The notes under the pieces were generated by a model that saw nothing but the letters and a program-made list of their open reading frames with translations, was not told the origin of the DNA and did no database searches. This document shows positions 37,001 to 49,168 of a DNA stretch of 64,000 nucleotides, one piece after another (position 1 is the first letter of the stretch; every line of letters begins with the position of its first letter). The stretch comes from Diprion similis. Lineage: Eukaryota; Arthropoda; Insecta; Hymenoptera; Diprionidae. The position numbers and the translations under genes are program-made. The stretch is from positions 21,744,501 through 21,808,500 of the forward strand of contig NC_060114.1 of NCBI RefSeq assembly GCF_021155765.1, in the 5' to 3' direction.

Positions 37001-38090
37001 TGCATCTACGATGACACTGACTATGACTCAATTGTCATCACTTACTAACAAACATGGCTTGGTTACGAGCGCCACCTTCTTATCGGTTGCAATAAGATAC
37101 GTTATCGCGGTTTCACTCACGATTCACACGCTCATTTATTTTTTATACTTCTTTCCACGTCTGTTGTATACAGCGGAACCTAATTTTGACTTACCGATCT
37201 GGTCAGGTTTTCGTATCGTGGTCATCGACTATTGTTCGGAATGAATTCGATAAACAAATTGTGCTGCCTGTGAATTTTTCACCACTCGTGTATGGCTGAA
37301 GTGTGTACAAATTTCTTTGATAATAACATCATTCGTCGAGTCAATCGGTATGGGTAACTAATTTCAAGCTAACAATAAGTATGTAGATTGACAAGCGCAA
37401 ACTTGTCGAAAAAGAAATGTTTGAAAATTTGTTCATAAGTGTACAAACAGGCCTTGCAAGAAGCTGTAGTTTGATAACATCAATGACTGAAAAAAATTGG
37501 AACATATAACGTGAGCGAGAACGTTAGACAATTCAAACCAGTTCGGCTTTTTAGAGTCGTAGAAACGCAGTTTTTGAACCAAATACGAGATGTAATTGAT
37601 CCTAGAATGCATTATGAAGTCACCTGCTACTACGATACTCCAGGACACTGTGCGACATTTTGACGAAGGACGACTCCGACGATTGTTCGACCACACTGTC
37701 AACATCCGCGCATACGGCTGGACTTGAAGCTGACATAACGAAGTGTTGAAACCTCGGGAATCCACCATAATTTGGAATCCTATGAAATGAGGATCGGGTG
37801 TTGTCCTGATGATCCTCCGAACCGCCCATCGAGTCTGAATCCTGTGAGTTGGCATCCTCGCTCGTCGTACTTTGGCACTCTAATAATCGTGAGTTTCTAT
37901 TATCCTGGGAATTTGAATGCTGTACGGATCTCTCCTCTTCGTCCGTCACCAGCAAGTCCGTGTAAAAGGTACTTGTGGAGGACGTTATCTTTGAGCTGAA
38001 CATTTTTATTGTACTAGTCGTTCCTTCGGATGGCTCCGGAAGTAGACGGGCCATCCAGGACGTGATGTCTCTCAGCTGCCCTCGCTGCAT
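34045..38090 (-). CDS. FYVE, RhoGEF and PH domain protein (FGD family)
   Basis: This is a guanine-nucleotide exchange factor, probably for Cdc42/Rho GTPases, acting at membranes and the actin cytoskeleton. Exons: 38090-37624, 36449-35728, 35518-35313, 35175-34810, 34678-34233 and 34126-34045; all are in phase, giving 762 residues. Approximate domain order: an acidic, Ser-rich N-terminus (1-220, with YAISESDSEEEAEELSAES); DH (about 225-425: HIANELLTTERNYVNILHL; SPIQRLPRYELLLKDYLKNL); PH1 (about 445-545, GDHQERYLFLLSDVLLLC); FYVE-like (about 560-625); PH2 (about 645-750, SGYLLLKTQ...WTKRWFALH). The FYVE lacks the usual N-terminal WxxD and has KRKHNCRACG where RRHHCRACG is typical, although the zinc-binding cysteines are present. 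The start is the first in-frame ATG of the most 5' exon I can link. An AG just before it (ctgcag) leaves open an upstream coding exon. Confidence 0.9.
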
Positions 38091-41000
38091 CCTGCAGTCA
38101 TGTAAAGAAACAGAATTAGAAGAATGGACTTCTCTCCACTAAAAATACTACGAAAGTTCCTTCGTGCAATTTTTCAACGAGTGATCGCTCGACTGAAGCA
38201 GCCATTCTAGGCCACGTTTTAAAAACTATTCGTTGACGTTGGATGTCCAAGTTCAACGTTTACTATATTAATGCGATTGTTGGGTGTGCGCGGTGATCGC
38301 GGGTAAATTGCTCTGACGCAATATCTGGCCAAGCGAATCTAACAGAGAATTTGATCCACGTAGGCTGCATAATTTGTTCATTCAAGAGCGTGAGATGACA
38401 GCAACAGATGCGAAAGCACCCATGTGATTGACAACGATTTCACAGAAGGCTTGTTGAACTGCGGAAGTTGCTGACTACTCGGCCCATACTTTAGGAAATT
38501 TCTACTAAGTACACATAGAACGGCTGTACGACAACAGTTTCCGCGTAGCATTTAGCTCAAACTTTTCAGAAATCGGAAGCTACAGAGAGTTGCTGTACAC
38601 TGTGCATGAGCGTATGATAAACGCTTCACTGATAGAATGGGAAAACAAATTGTGATTTGTTAGTGTGCGTTGAAAATAACGTTACGGGTGACGCAGTATT
38701 TGATCAGGATACAGTTTGTTTCTTGATTACGGGTTGTACTATGACCACGCAAGAATTAGAGTTGAAAAAACAATTACGAGTATACACGAATAAATCTTTT
38801 CCGGTATTAAAAAAAACTTCAGAAGTATAAACGGTCCACTATGTTTTCTTCATTTAAATCAGTTTGGAATCTTGAAATAAATATTTACGTTGCCGCATTT
38901 CGAGCGGTAGGAATAGTTGTGGCCTTTCATGAAATGTAAACACGTTCCTAGGTTTTCTAATGGGATGCGTATTGCACGCGGCTTTGAAATATTAAAAAGC
39001 GATTATTGACGCATTTGACATTAACTTGTACAGTTAAAACCAATGTATAGGTAATATGAAGTCTGTCACACCTGTATAATTAATTCTACACAAGACCTAA
39101 AAAAAACTCGATCACGTCAGAAAAAGGAAGTCGATTCCCGCGCATCGACATCCAGTATATGCAGCGTATAACATCGAGTCGTATTTATCTATTTACGAGA
39201 GAAAAAGCATGACTGCAGTTGTATATTTAGAACCTGATCCAGTATGGTATAGTAGGAAATGATCCTACGCGTTACGATTAATCAACCTAATTGTTGAAAA
39301 TATACTATTCTCGACGTGGTTTTACCTTGAGAAATTACCATCACGATATCTGTAACAGTTTATTTAATCTTAATCAGTCGACTCTCGATATCTGTTAATG
39401 ATTTACGGATAGGTATGCACGACTGATAATACCTTCATCGACGCGGAGTGGTTTTTAAATTTAAACAGTCTTAAATCCGGCCAAAATCAGGCAAAGTCGA
39501 TGTAAATTGAAGTTTACACCGTAATTGGTTGTTAGGATTATCGTATAGCGTCCCGGAAATGGATAATACCATATTCATCCACTTCGGGAAGTTATGATAA
39601 AATGCCCAGCATCGTCTGTAGCGAGTTACTATCAGGTAGAAAACACCATTTGCAACATAATATTTACCGTTTCCCCGTTTTTTCACGCCTTGCGGATGGT
39701 TGTAATGCAGTAACAAGGTGGATCGTCGTACGTCTATCATAGTTTCAACGTAGTTAAAATACTGGAAGGGAGTTGATACACCTACGCCAACGCTCCGATT
39801 GCACCGATAATTAATTTATGTAGCTAATAATTGACGCACTTGATATTGATGGCGAAAGTTTTGAACAAAGAATCAGTACACCAATTCACAAAACTTGAAG
39901 CCTCAACTGTGTGTTCGGAGTAATGCACCACGAGGCACATGATTGAAGCGGTTCGCTTCGGCTCAGAGCAACCGAATGTCGTTTGGGGTGAATCGTGTCT
40001 ACTGCACTTGTTAAGCCAATCACTAACAGAGTCACAACATTTTCCGAACAGCGTCCGTAAGGATTATCTTCCACTTGTGATCACCCGAGGCTTGTGGTCT
40101 TGACCAAAACGTTTTTATCTTTCCTCGTCAGTGGGCTAAAGTTTAATTCATCGTCATCCGTGGTCTGTTCGATCTTCATTCTCTCTTTTTCACTTCAACT
40201 TTCCTGTTTCTCACGTCTTTCTCTCTCTCTCTTGATCGGATAAATAATCAACGACGGTGTATGGGGGGTATCCCTACCAAAAGATGGCGTATCGTTCAAC
40301 TTCCCCTCCCCCTCCCCTCTCCAAAAATCATGCCTGTCAGTTAATTACGACGAGGCGTGCACCCGCACTTTGGTCAGGCACTCGCCACACTCCGCACTAC
40401 ATAACCTCGTCGAAAGAACCTTTTCCCCTACGTTGTTCTGTCCCACTCCGGCTCGATCGCCGTTCTTTGCGCATGCCAGGGGCGTAACTATATCGCCCAA
40501 ATTCTTTTCCGTTTCTCTTCTTTTCAGGGTCGATAGTTATTCGTCAACCTGTTTTTAGATGGTTTGTAAAATCTTGTTCGTTTTTCTACTATTTCTAGAC
40601 AGCCTCTGTTGTAGCTTCTAGTGTAATCGTTCTCTTTCATCTAATTTTAATCTCCAGTATTCTCTAAGCAGAACACGTGTTTAATTTAATTTACACAAAT
40701 ATGGCCTGGCTCGTGCTGCAAAGTTTTTCCATGGCACATACCACAGAAATATAGCGCCTGGATCAACTCACTTTGTTGCAAGAATTTTTGGAATGGCAAC
40801 TAGTCACGTCATAATTGTAATCAAGAAGAAAAATCAGTAGGAAATGCTTCAATTCTTACTTTATCTATTTCCCACACGTTTCACAACCGCAAGCTTAATT
40901 GAATTACAACAAAAGTATTATGGCCATATAAATTGCATAAATCGATTCCAAAGATGAAATACTAAGGTAACATTTCTTTTGGTGTTCTAGTAAATAGTCA

Positions 41001-42190
41001 TTCTCCGTTCAACGGACTTTGTTTATTACTAATTCTTATACCATTTTACAGCGTGAGCAACACTAGAACTCTTGCAAGAAAATGGATTTCATACATAAGG
41101 TAGGTAAACAAATAAGTTCATGCACCTTACGTTCACTGAACGTTCAATTCGCAAGAATTGATCGCGACGCTTGAGTGACTTCGTTTTTGCTCGTTCGTGC
41201 TCTACTGAAATTATTCGATTCGTACAAATACGTATGTGAAACAATTGGACTGTTGGTGGCGAAACTCGGCTGCTGGTAGGTATACAAAATTAATGCTTAT
41301 ACTTCAATAACATCGATTCTATATGTAATAAACACTTTTATAATAATGTTATTTAAATAAACTATGTACTGGTGAAGATTGAGTAGCTCGTTCAATTTTT
41401 ATTAACGCAAATATTTGGGTGAAATTTATTTTGAATACAAGTGTATTATAGGTACAACATCTGGTACAGATATAATTCTCGTGATGCTACACAATTTTAA
41501 TTCAGCACCTCAGGGCCTGAAAGTTTGTTTGGCCTTCACTGAACAAAACTTACTCGCCAGACGTCGCTACGTGTGTGTTTCAATAATACGTAGTCCAATC
41601 TTGTCACCGGATTGGCGCTCAATTACGAACGCTAAAACTATCTGGTACTTGCAATTAGCTTGTTGTTAGCTACAGGAACAATACTTCGCGACTTGGACAA
41701 GGGCAAAACACAGCTAACTACCCGTCATTAATGTTGTTTAGCGCATTGTATGAACAACACTTGTATAAGCTACATACGTCTTCAACAATAGTACAAATGA
41801 AACGGAGAAATGAAATGTATCTCTTTAGTAACGACACGATTACGAGATTTGGGTGATGATACGGTCCGTTTCTTGGAGGCTCAGCTCCTCTACTATTTGC
41901 TCACGTAAATGGTACTTGAGGCTCGTTTTGCATTCCGGTCAGGTAATCGGTTTGTATGGGCTAAATATTCATCAGTCAATTCCGAAATGGATGTCAGGGA
42001 TATTTTGTATGATCATCGTTGCCATCGCATATAACGAATCCTCACGAAGAATGTAATTGAACATTTACTTCGTATTATTCGTTGTATGAGCTAAAGTCCT
42101 TAGCTAAACTCTCAATCTATGAGAAGACCGGACATGAGCCGAGCACGGTAATATTTCGAGACATGAAGCCGTGAAGGATTATGAAACAAT

Positions 42191-42361
42191 TCACCCACTG
42201 ATGGCGCCAGCTCTCGACTTCTTTGATCTCTCTTGGTATTGCTGATCCCGTCGGTAATATTCAAGGCTCGGCCGATAAAGTGGAAACAGCGCGAAGAATC
42301 CGAAGGATCCATATCCCCCAACCATCGTAATCCACTCCAACAGTTCTTGATGAAAGTGAAT
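42191..42361 (-). CDS. Possible terminal exon of a small membrane protein
   Basis: The minus-strand frame reads LLEWITMVGGYGSFGFFALF, then PLYRPSLEYYRRDQQYQERS and a basic end, stopping at 42191. The composition (one hydrophobic segment, then a Tyr/Arg/Gln-rich basic tail) looks more protein-like than the neighbouring ORFs. An AG at the end of ttcactttcatcaag could be a splice acceptor just upstream. It is reminiscent of very small mitochondrial membrane proteins, but I do not recognise the family and found no partner exon. It may be noise. Confidence 0.25.
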   Translation of the reverse strand: MHFHQELLEWITMVGGYGSFGFFALFPLYRPSLEYYRRDQQYQERSKKSRAGAISG

Positions 42362-43945
42362 GTTGCAATAGCAAACAAAATTATTCTGATCATGATTATT
42401 ACTGTTTACACAGCTTAATCGCTCACAATTAGTCAAGTAATGAATGTTTGATATCGTGCATTGCATGCAGCGTGAAGCGTGAAGAGCAGGTGTTCGTTGA
42501 GCTGTAAAACTTGTAAGAGACTTCGGTCTCAAAAGATTTTTACCTCACGCATATTTATAGCACATCGTTTATTAGAGGAAATTAAAACGGCTGGTTGCAC
42601 GCGAGGTATTCTATTTACCCATGCGACAGTATCAATGAAAAAATATATTGTATAATCTCTTATCATACTCTAAATTTGAGTGCACATGAGGCTTCCGATC
42701 TTTGTCCATGTGACAATACATGCGTTATCTTCTGTCTTCTCTAAACTCTTGTGCAGCGTACAAGTCCTATAAGCCGGTTGTTTATCGGGAAATCACGAAA
42801 AAATTCATGTCATTCATCCACTCCAAGAAACTGTGCTCAGATGCAGATATTTTTGACAGACTATAATGAGTATTTTTTAATAGCGAACTTATTGATCATA
42901 TCATTGAATCAAGGGCATTACCATAATTTAAGTTTCTGATAATTTTGATCTGGTATTAAGAATAAAAATTCTGAAATGAGAATGTCATGTTTTAGTTGTT
43001 CACACATTAATATTTCTGTTATCTGATGTTCCTACAACTGAAACAATAATTGCTCAGCTTTGCAGGAACGTCATATTCGTCTGCAGACCTACCAGAAGGA
43101 TTCTCAATATTTCTGATACAAATGCTACAGTATGTCCGTAAAATAACCGTGTAAAATGTCGTTTGATTGCTAACCGCAGGTTAATTTTTCTTCTCGAACT
43201 TCAAATTGATCATTCCCACGAGTAATTCTTATGACAGAGCTTCACCGAAAATCGTATATGCTTGAATCGTAAGAATCTAAAAACAGGGCATTATATTAGA
43301 TTTACATGATGTCTGGAAGTGAAAGATTGGCGATGAATTGTAGTTTGCGGCATCCTTTTGGTTCCACGAGAGTTGTCGCGATGACGAAAGTCGATATCGA
43401 AGAATACGGAGAGTGATATTTTCAAACAATGTAGCTAACTCATTACTTACTTCCGATGGTGTCACCCACATTCTTCTCATTATCATGCGACATGGAGAAT
43501 CACGAAACGAGCTCTGGCAATACGCATCGGCATTGGGGAGGCGTGCTTTTATCTGAATACTCATTCGAGGATTGTTTCATTTGTGGCTATGTCTGGATTA
43601 GTCTATAAAAGAAAATCTTCTTCTGGTTGTAAAACACCGGAATCCCACCAAAGCCTCCACGCCTGCGAGCACGTGTTTTGCTGCAACACTCCCACCTTGA
43701 ATAGTATCTCCTAAACGGCGAACTTCATTTGCTTCTGGTCGCGAATGCGTACAATGAAGGTGTGTGTGCGGCCGTATTGTAAAATCTCTGCTATTGAACG
43801 TCTAATATTTACTGCACAAGGATTAACAACATGTTAGGGTCGATCCCTACTCCAAAGAGTTAATGCCAGGCAGCCGCTGCTGGTGTGGGAACTATTATGT
43901 GTATACACACAGGTTCATTCAATCAACCACTGCTACGTTCTCTTA

Positions 43946-43953
43946 TATATAAA
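43946..43953 (+). promoter_or_regulatory. TATA box candidate for the alkaline phosphatase gene
   Basis: TATATAAA sits about 560 bases upstream of the ALP start codon. A start site would be expected near 43975. A consensus donor (TATCT|GTAAGTAC, GT at 44296) and an acceptor (CCATTTCAG ending 44497) then frame a 5' UTR intron just before the ATG at 44508. The arrangement is inferred from motifs only. Confidence 0.4.
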
Positions 43954-44507
43954 GTGATAAACTCGGTTCACTCGCATACCAAGTCACGACTTCGCCCGAC
44001 ACAAGTGTCAGAATTTGCGGTAGATCATCAAGATCACATCCTACCTTTTTAGTCGAATATCAAACAGCGCGATCGACCGAATCGTCTGCTTTGGCTCGTA
44101 ATTATTACCGTTAGAAATTATGATCATCACATTTAGTTCTTATTTTGCCAACCAGTTAATGAATATTGCTTGACGAAAAGAGAAAGTGGAGAATACGTGA
44201 AACTAAAAATCGAAGTAACCGTTCCAGTTTCACAATTTGACGCTATTGAGAGTGACGGTTGTATTCTGAAGATTTTCGCACAAAGAAACATATCTGTAAG
44301 TACAGTTTGCCAATTACACATAGCGTAAGCACTTGGAAGTTATATAAAAACTCCGTTTATAGCATTTCACGACTCACATTAGTGCTGCATGTAAATTTAT
44401 CTTTATGACTGCACCATTCTATTATCCAGGTATTCACAGTAGCTGGATATTGCATTCCGAAAGGTTCAAGACAATTGATAATCTCTCTCCATTTCAGAAC
44501 GGCTACG

Positions 44508-47500
44508 ATGGTTTTAACCCTCCTGCTTTGCACCCTATTAGGCTTAGGTTCGTCACACATTCTGCCCGATGTTCCCACAGAGTTTGAAGGTACGTTTATT
44601 CCAAGATCTAACATACCTTTTGGGTGCTCTGAACTTTGACTAGTAGCTACAATTTCGTAGAGTATAACACGTGAAATTATCATCAATTACTTACACTCAA
44701 TTAGCATTTGCCTTCTGCATAACCATTTCACTCACCAACAGAGAGGTACACCTTACGAGACCTTCGGACGCTTTTAATTAGATCACTTCGAGACGAGGCT
44801 TACCAATATATTTAAAATCAATCATGAAAAAGAATTGTCATTTCTTTATTCAGATTCTGAGAACAACACTTTGAAATTTAAATACACCGTGAGTGAGAGT
44901 ATTAGAACACAGAGGGTTCATAAGAAATAATCCTTGTTCAGAAACCAGAGATAAACGCTGGACTGTATTTCGCAAGTGCCATTTTCCTTGACATTTGTAT
45001 GTGGCTGCTTGAAGAAAATACATTGCAAAAGTTTCTGCGACACAAAAACTTGGCATGTCTTTACTGAATATAAAATTATTATGAATAAATTATCAATACA
45101 TTACCGAAGGCAATCAAGTTCATTTTAACCATTTCAATGAGTGACATGAAAAATTCGAAGGCCTATAATAATAGTCGACTTACCTTTGCTTGCGCAGTGA
45201 AGCACGTGTATCAACAATGTAGAACGATACGCGGTTGATTGAAATGTAAAAAGTACCCCCCTACTTCGCGAACCGGGAGAAATTCGTGCCAAGGCAAATG
45301 CTTGAACGAGGCTACAATTCACCCACTCTACAGACCGTACTGCTCTATAGTCGAGGGTCATTTTCTATACAGTTTAACCCTTTGAGAGGTACATTTTTGT
45401 ACTAAATAAATTCAGAAAATCATAGTTGATTTATAGGTTTCCTGGGTTACTGATTACGATAATGTAGTCAGGATTACCAAATTCAAAATATCGGGAATTT
45501 CCTGAAATTTCCAATTTTTTTTTTTTATGTCAAAACTAGCCCACAGAAAATTCCTAAAAGATATATATATTATAAAACTGTGTATGGAGAATACGTAAAA
45601 AAAATTTAGACCCTCAGCTGCCTACGTTACAAAAAAACCAATCTAAAAAAATGAGTATCTTTATGTCAATTGTTTATAACAAACACATAAATAAATGAAT
45701 TATTTTAATTTCGTATAAAATTTTAATGACTTAGGGACTCCTGAGTCTAAAAAGTATTTATGTGCATATAAAAAGTGCAAAAATATGTTAGAAATATGAA
45801 AAAAGCTGATACTTATACGTATACGTATACGTATACGTCCCACTGCCCCTCGAAGGGTTCAACGGGCTTTTAATATTCACATTCGTAGATACTTCCTACT
45901 GGATGAAGTCTGGACAAGAAAATCTGCGGAAAGTCCTTTCATTGCACGATAATGAGAATCAAGCGAGGAACATTATCATCTTCATCGGGGATGGAATGGG
46001 AATGACATCTGTAACAGCCGGTAGAATTTTTCAGGGCCAAAAGAAAGGTGGCTCAGGAGAAGAATATAAGCTGAACTTTGAGCAATTCCCCAACACTGGT
46101 CTTTCTAAGGTAAATCGTCATAGTCATTTAGAACCACACTCTCTTGATCACAAACCGTGTTAACAAATCTAACGTTGCTCAAGCTTTGATTTTGGAACAG
46201 TCCATAGAAAGAGATTGAAAACAAAATGTAATTCAGTTTTGTTTCGTGCCGAAAAATCTACCATGTGACTTATTTCTCGTTGCCTTTTCTTCAAGACTTA
46301 CAACGTGGACAAACAAGTACCGGACTCAGCTGCCACAGCAACTGCAATGTTCTCTGGTGTAAAATGTCGCTATAAAATGATCGGACTGGACTCGAAAGCC
46401 GTTTTCGAACATTGCGATAAAAGTGTGAACAAACGAAGCAGGTTATCAACAATCGCGGAGTGGGCCCAAGTGGCTGGTAAAGATACCGGTGTGTGCTCAA
46501 CGTATTTATACAAACATATTCTATGCCACGTCTGACAAAGATATTATGCGGACACACATAAAATTATTTCGACCAACATCGATTTATGCAATTTTACTTG
46601 CGTACATTCCGAATATTCGTTTCCACGAATGTGACTCCACTTTTGTTCTGGTCTCGGTATATTTTTTGTAAACATACAATACCTGGAATTGAATGCAACT
46701 CAAACGGGTTTATGACGGTTGTAACTGAATCGTCGGTCCTGACGCGATTCTCAAGACAATAGACAAGATTGGCAAGGTCACTTGTTGGTCGGTTTTGTGT
46801 CCTCACAGTCTAATTTGCACGTGCCGGTATACCGCGTACGTTGTATACTCGCCCCCATAAGATATGATATTATTATTTTAACAACCCGTCGGTATCGTGT
46901 GTCGCGCAAATCGTATCAGTATAACAAATGAGCAACATCCTAAAGATAAGAAATGCGAAGAATAATTTTTTTGAGATTACGTTTTTACTCACACCTTCCT
47001 GGAGTGCAGGGATGCAGATCTAAATCCCTTCGACCATTTTCTCCCATGTGATTTTATCTGTGTCATTGTTATATCCCAGGGTTCGTAACCACCGCCCGAG
47101 TGACACATGCCACACCGGCAGCGCTTTACGCGCACGTGAACAGCAGAGATTGGGAGTGTGAAACGAAAATTCCTGATGATCAAAAGGACTGTACCAAAGA
47201 CATAGCCAGGCAGCTGGTGGAAGACGCTCCTGGAAGTAATTTCAAGGTAATCGCCACTTCCGAACTATCAGTCACGCGGCATTGCCATGCATCACGTTCT
47301 ATAACTTCGAGCACGTAAATAACAATTTAACTAACTTTGAGTGAAGGCCGTGAACGTTCACTGTAATCTTCTCTTCATGCCGTAAACTAATAATAAAAAC
47401 GAGTTATTCGTCAGTTCGGAGTAGTGCTTTACATGTTACATGTTTATCACTCGAAAACTTTTGAGCTGCGTATTTCTGGTTGTTAAAAGTCAAGGCCAGC

Positions 47501-48905
47501 AAGTAGGAGTATGCGTAGACCTCCTGCAGGCAACTCAAGAAAAGTAATTTATGATCCTGTTTACCAGCGCACACTGTATCCTTACGGACTCTGGCGCGAG
47601 TAATTACCTGGAACTCTTTAATCCTAGGTTATAATGGGTGGTGGTGCCCAACCGATGGGAATTATTAAGCGCCAAATTGACGCAGACGTATGCATCAGGA
47701 ATGACAGTTTAAATCTAACCGATACATGGCAGAAGAAAAATCCCCAAGGCAAGTTTGTCGCGAATACAGGGGAGTTGATGAACCTTGATATTGGAAGTGC
47801 TTCTAATATTTTGGGAATATTTGCCCCCAACCATATGCCCTATCACGCGGTTCGTGAAGTAAGTGACAAAGGATCTCCATCTTTGGCAAATATGACCTTG
47901 CAGGCCATCAGACTCCTACGAAGAAACAAGAATGGGTTTTTCCTAATGGTTAGTTTCTTTTTTCACATATCATTCTTAACGCGTATTTTAAAGCACCTTT
48001 ATAACCCTTCAGGAATACCTTGTGTCCCTGATTTTCCTTTCTAAAAATGCCCCGGATAAAACTTCCACGCTGATCCTTGTCTTCCATTTGCAATATCACA
48101 ATAATCGACCCTCTCACCGAGGTTTTTCAAGTTGGCATTTCCAACTTGGCCGAAAGTAATTAGCAGCTGAAGTTGACGCATGGCCAACAGGTTGAAAGTG
48201 GCCGTATAGACATGGCGCATCATGACAATTATGCTAAACACGCGCTCCACGAAGTCGGTGCCTTAGAAGAAGCTGTTCAAGTAGCGTTGGACCAAGTGAA
48301 CGTGGAGGAAACTCTGATCATAGTAACGGCAGATCATTCCCATGCCTTCACAATTAACGGCTACCCGGCAAGAGGCAACGACATCTTGGGTCTAGCCAAC
48401 AAGCCGGGAGAGGTGGCCTATGAAACTCTCGCCTACACAAACGGCCCAGGATTCATCTACCACCGCATAAACGACACCGGCTTACAAGGGCCCAATAACA
48501 CGTGGAGATCGGTTGCCGATGATCCGAACAGAGGTGATACTTGGTACCGGAACTTCGCTGGATTTTACATAGAGGATGAGACTCACGGTGGAGAAGACGT
48601 GCCTGTTTATGCCACCGGTATGTATTCGATACTCGGTTTGTTTTTCCACAAAAAATTTGATACATTTTTATCACGTTACAGGGCCGTACTCCCATCTTTT
48701 CCGTGGGACTTTTGAACAGAATTACATTGCTCACGCCGTTGCCTACGCAGGCTGCCTCCAAAACTGGCCTTCTCACTGCGATAACTCCTATCATCACGGG
48801 CGGGCTTACAGCAAAGGGGCCACGCTAGCTTTTCCATCTCTGTATTTAGCCATTGTAGCCGTTGTGTGCGTGGGCATTGCGCTTGGTAACAAAGTCGCCC
48901 TGTAA
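44508..48905 (+). CDS. ALP: Alkaline phosphatase, secreted/GPI-anchored type
   Basis: This phosphomonoesterase requires two Zn and one Mg. Exons: 44508-44589, 45889-46109, 46296-46488, 47080-47246, 47628-47948, 48191-48617 and 48682-48905. The total is 544 residues, typical of animal ALPs. Exon 1 encodes a signal peptide (MVLTLLLCTLLGLGSSHILP). Catalytic landmarks: IIIFIGDGMGMTSVTAGR (metal-binding Asp), TYNVDKQVPDSAATATAMFSG (nucleophile Ser in PDSA), VESGRIDMAHHDNYAKHAL (Asp and His ligands), TLIIVTADHSHAF (Asp-His) and ETHGGEDVPVYA (His). The end is a hydrophobic segment (LYLAIVAVVCVGIALG) with only a few following residues, fitting a GPI-attachment signal. All introns are GT..AG and in phase. 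Intron 1 (44590-45888) holds a family B repeat. A membrane ALP of this kind is expected on apical surfaces of gut or tubule cells, but tissue cannot be read from sequence. Confidence 0.95.
45372..45866. repeat. Family B foldback-like repeat in ALP intron 1
   Basis: The ends are inverted: AACCCTTTGAGAGGTAC (about 45375) versus CCCCTCGAAGGGTTCAACG (about 45846-45864). The interior contains GGGTTACTGATTACGA and CCAAATTCAAAATATCGGG, which parallel the motif order in the element at 2634-3358. The element is AT-rich and non-coding. A TACGTA microsatellite lies near its right end. Confidence 0.5.
45813..45838. repeat. (TACGTA)n palindromic microsatellite
   Basis: About four tandem copies of ATACGT, a self-complementary hexamer unit, lie inside ALP intron 1. 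Confidence 0.85.
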
Positions 48906-49097
48906 TGACATAACGTGGCGTATATCGTCGAACGTGTATATAATTGATAATTTATTTTACTGTAATGAGTACGACTATTTATGGTTGCTATTTTAAGTGT
49001 GTTACCTGTAGGATGACGCGGTCGAAATTCTTGCTTATCCATTACTCCGAAAACCTCGGATCTTCTTCTTAACATATTGATACCAAACGAATGTCTA

Positions 49098-49103
49098 AAT
49101 AAA
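49098..49103 (+). terminator. Candidate polyadenylation signal of ALP
   Basis: AATAAA lies about 190 bases after the ALP stop codon. It is the first consensus signal on this strand after the gene. Confidence 0.5.
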
Positions 49104-49149
49104 TAGTAAATAATTCGGTGTGAGAATTGTTGAACGATAAACATGAGCA

Positions 49150-49155
49150 TTTATT
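49150..49155 (-). terminator. Candidate polyadenylation signal of the MSS51-like gene
   Basis: TTTATT on the plus strand reads AATAAA on the minus strand, 14 bases beyond the stop codon at 49169. It implies an unusually short 3' UTR abutting the ALP 3' end. Confidence 0.5.
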
Positions 49156-49168
49156 CTTTACAAATTAG

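Larger units (their letters stand above)
38091..44507. other. Intergenic region, 6.4 kb
   Basis: No gene is confidently recognised. It contains a possible small exon at 42191-42400 (minus, listed separately) and, near its right end, a TATA-containing promoter candidate and a probable 5' UTR intron of the alkaline phosphatase gene (about 44296-44497). Other ORFs lack recognisable domains and splice context. Confidence 0.55.

Noticed and set aside
39471-39740. Minus-strand ORF of 89 codons.
   Set aside because: Its composition looks random, and it has no recognised motif or partner exon.
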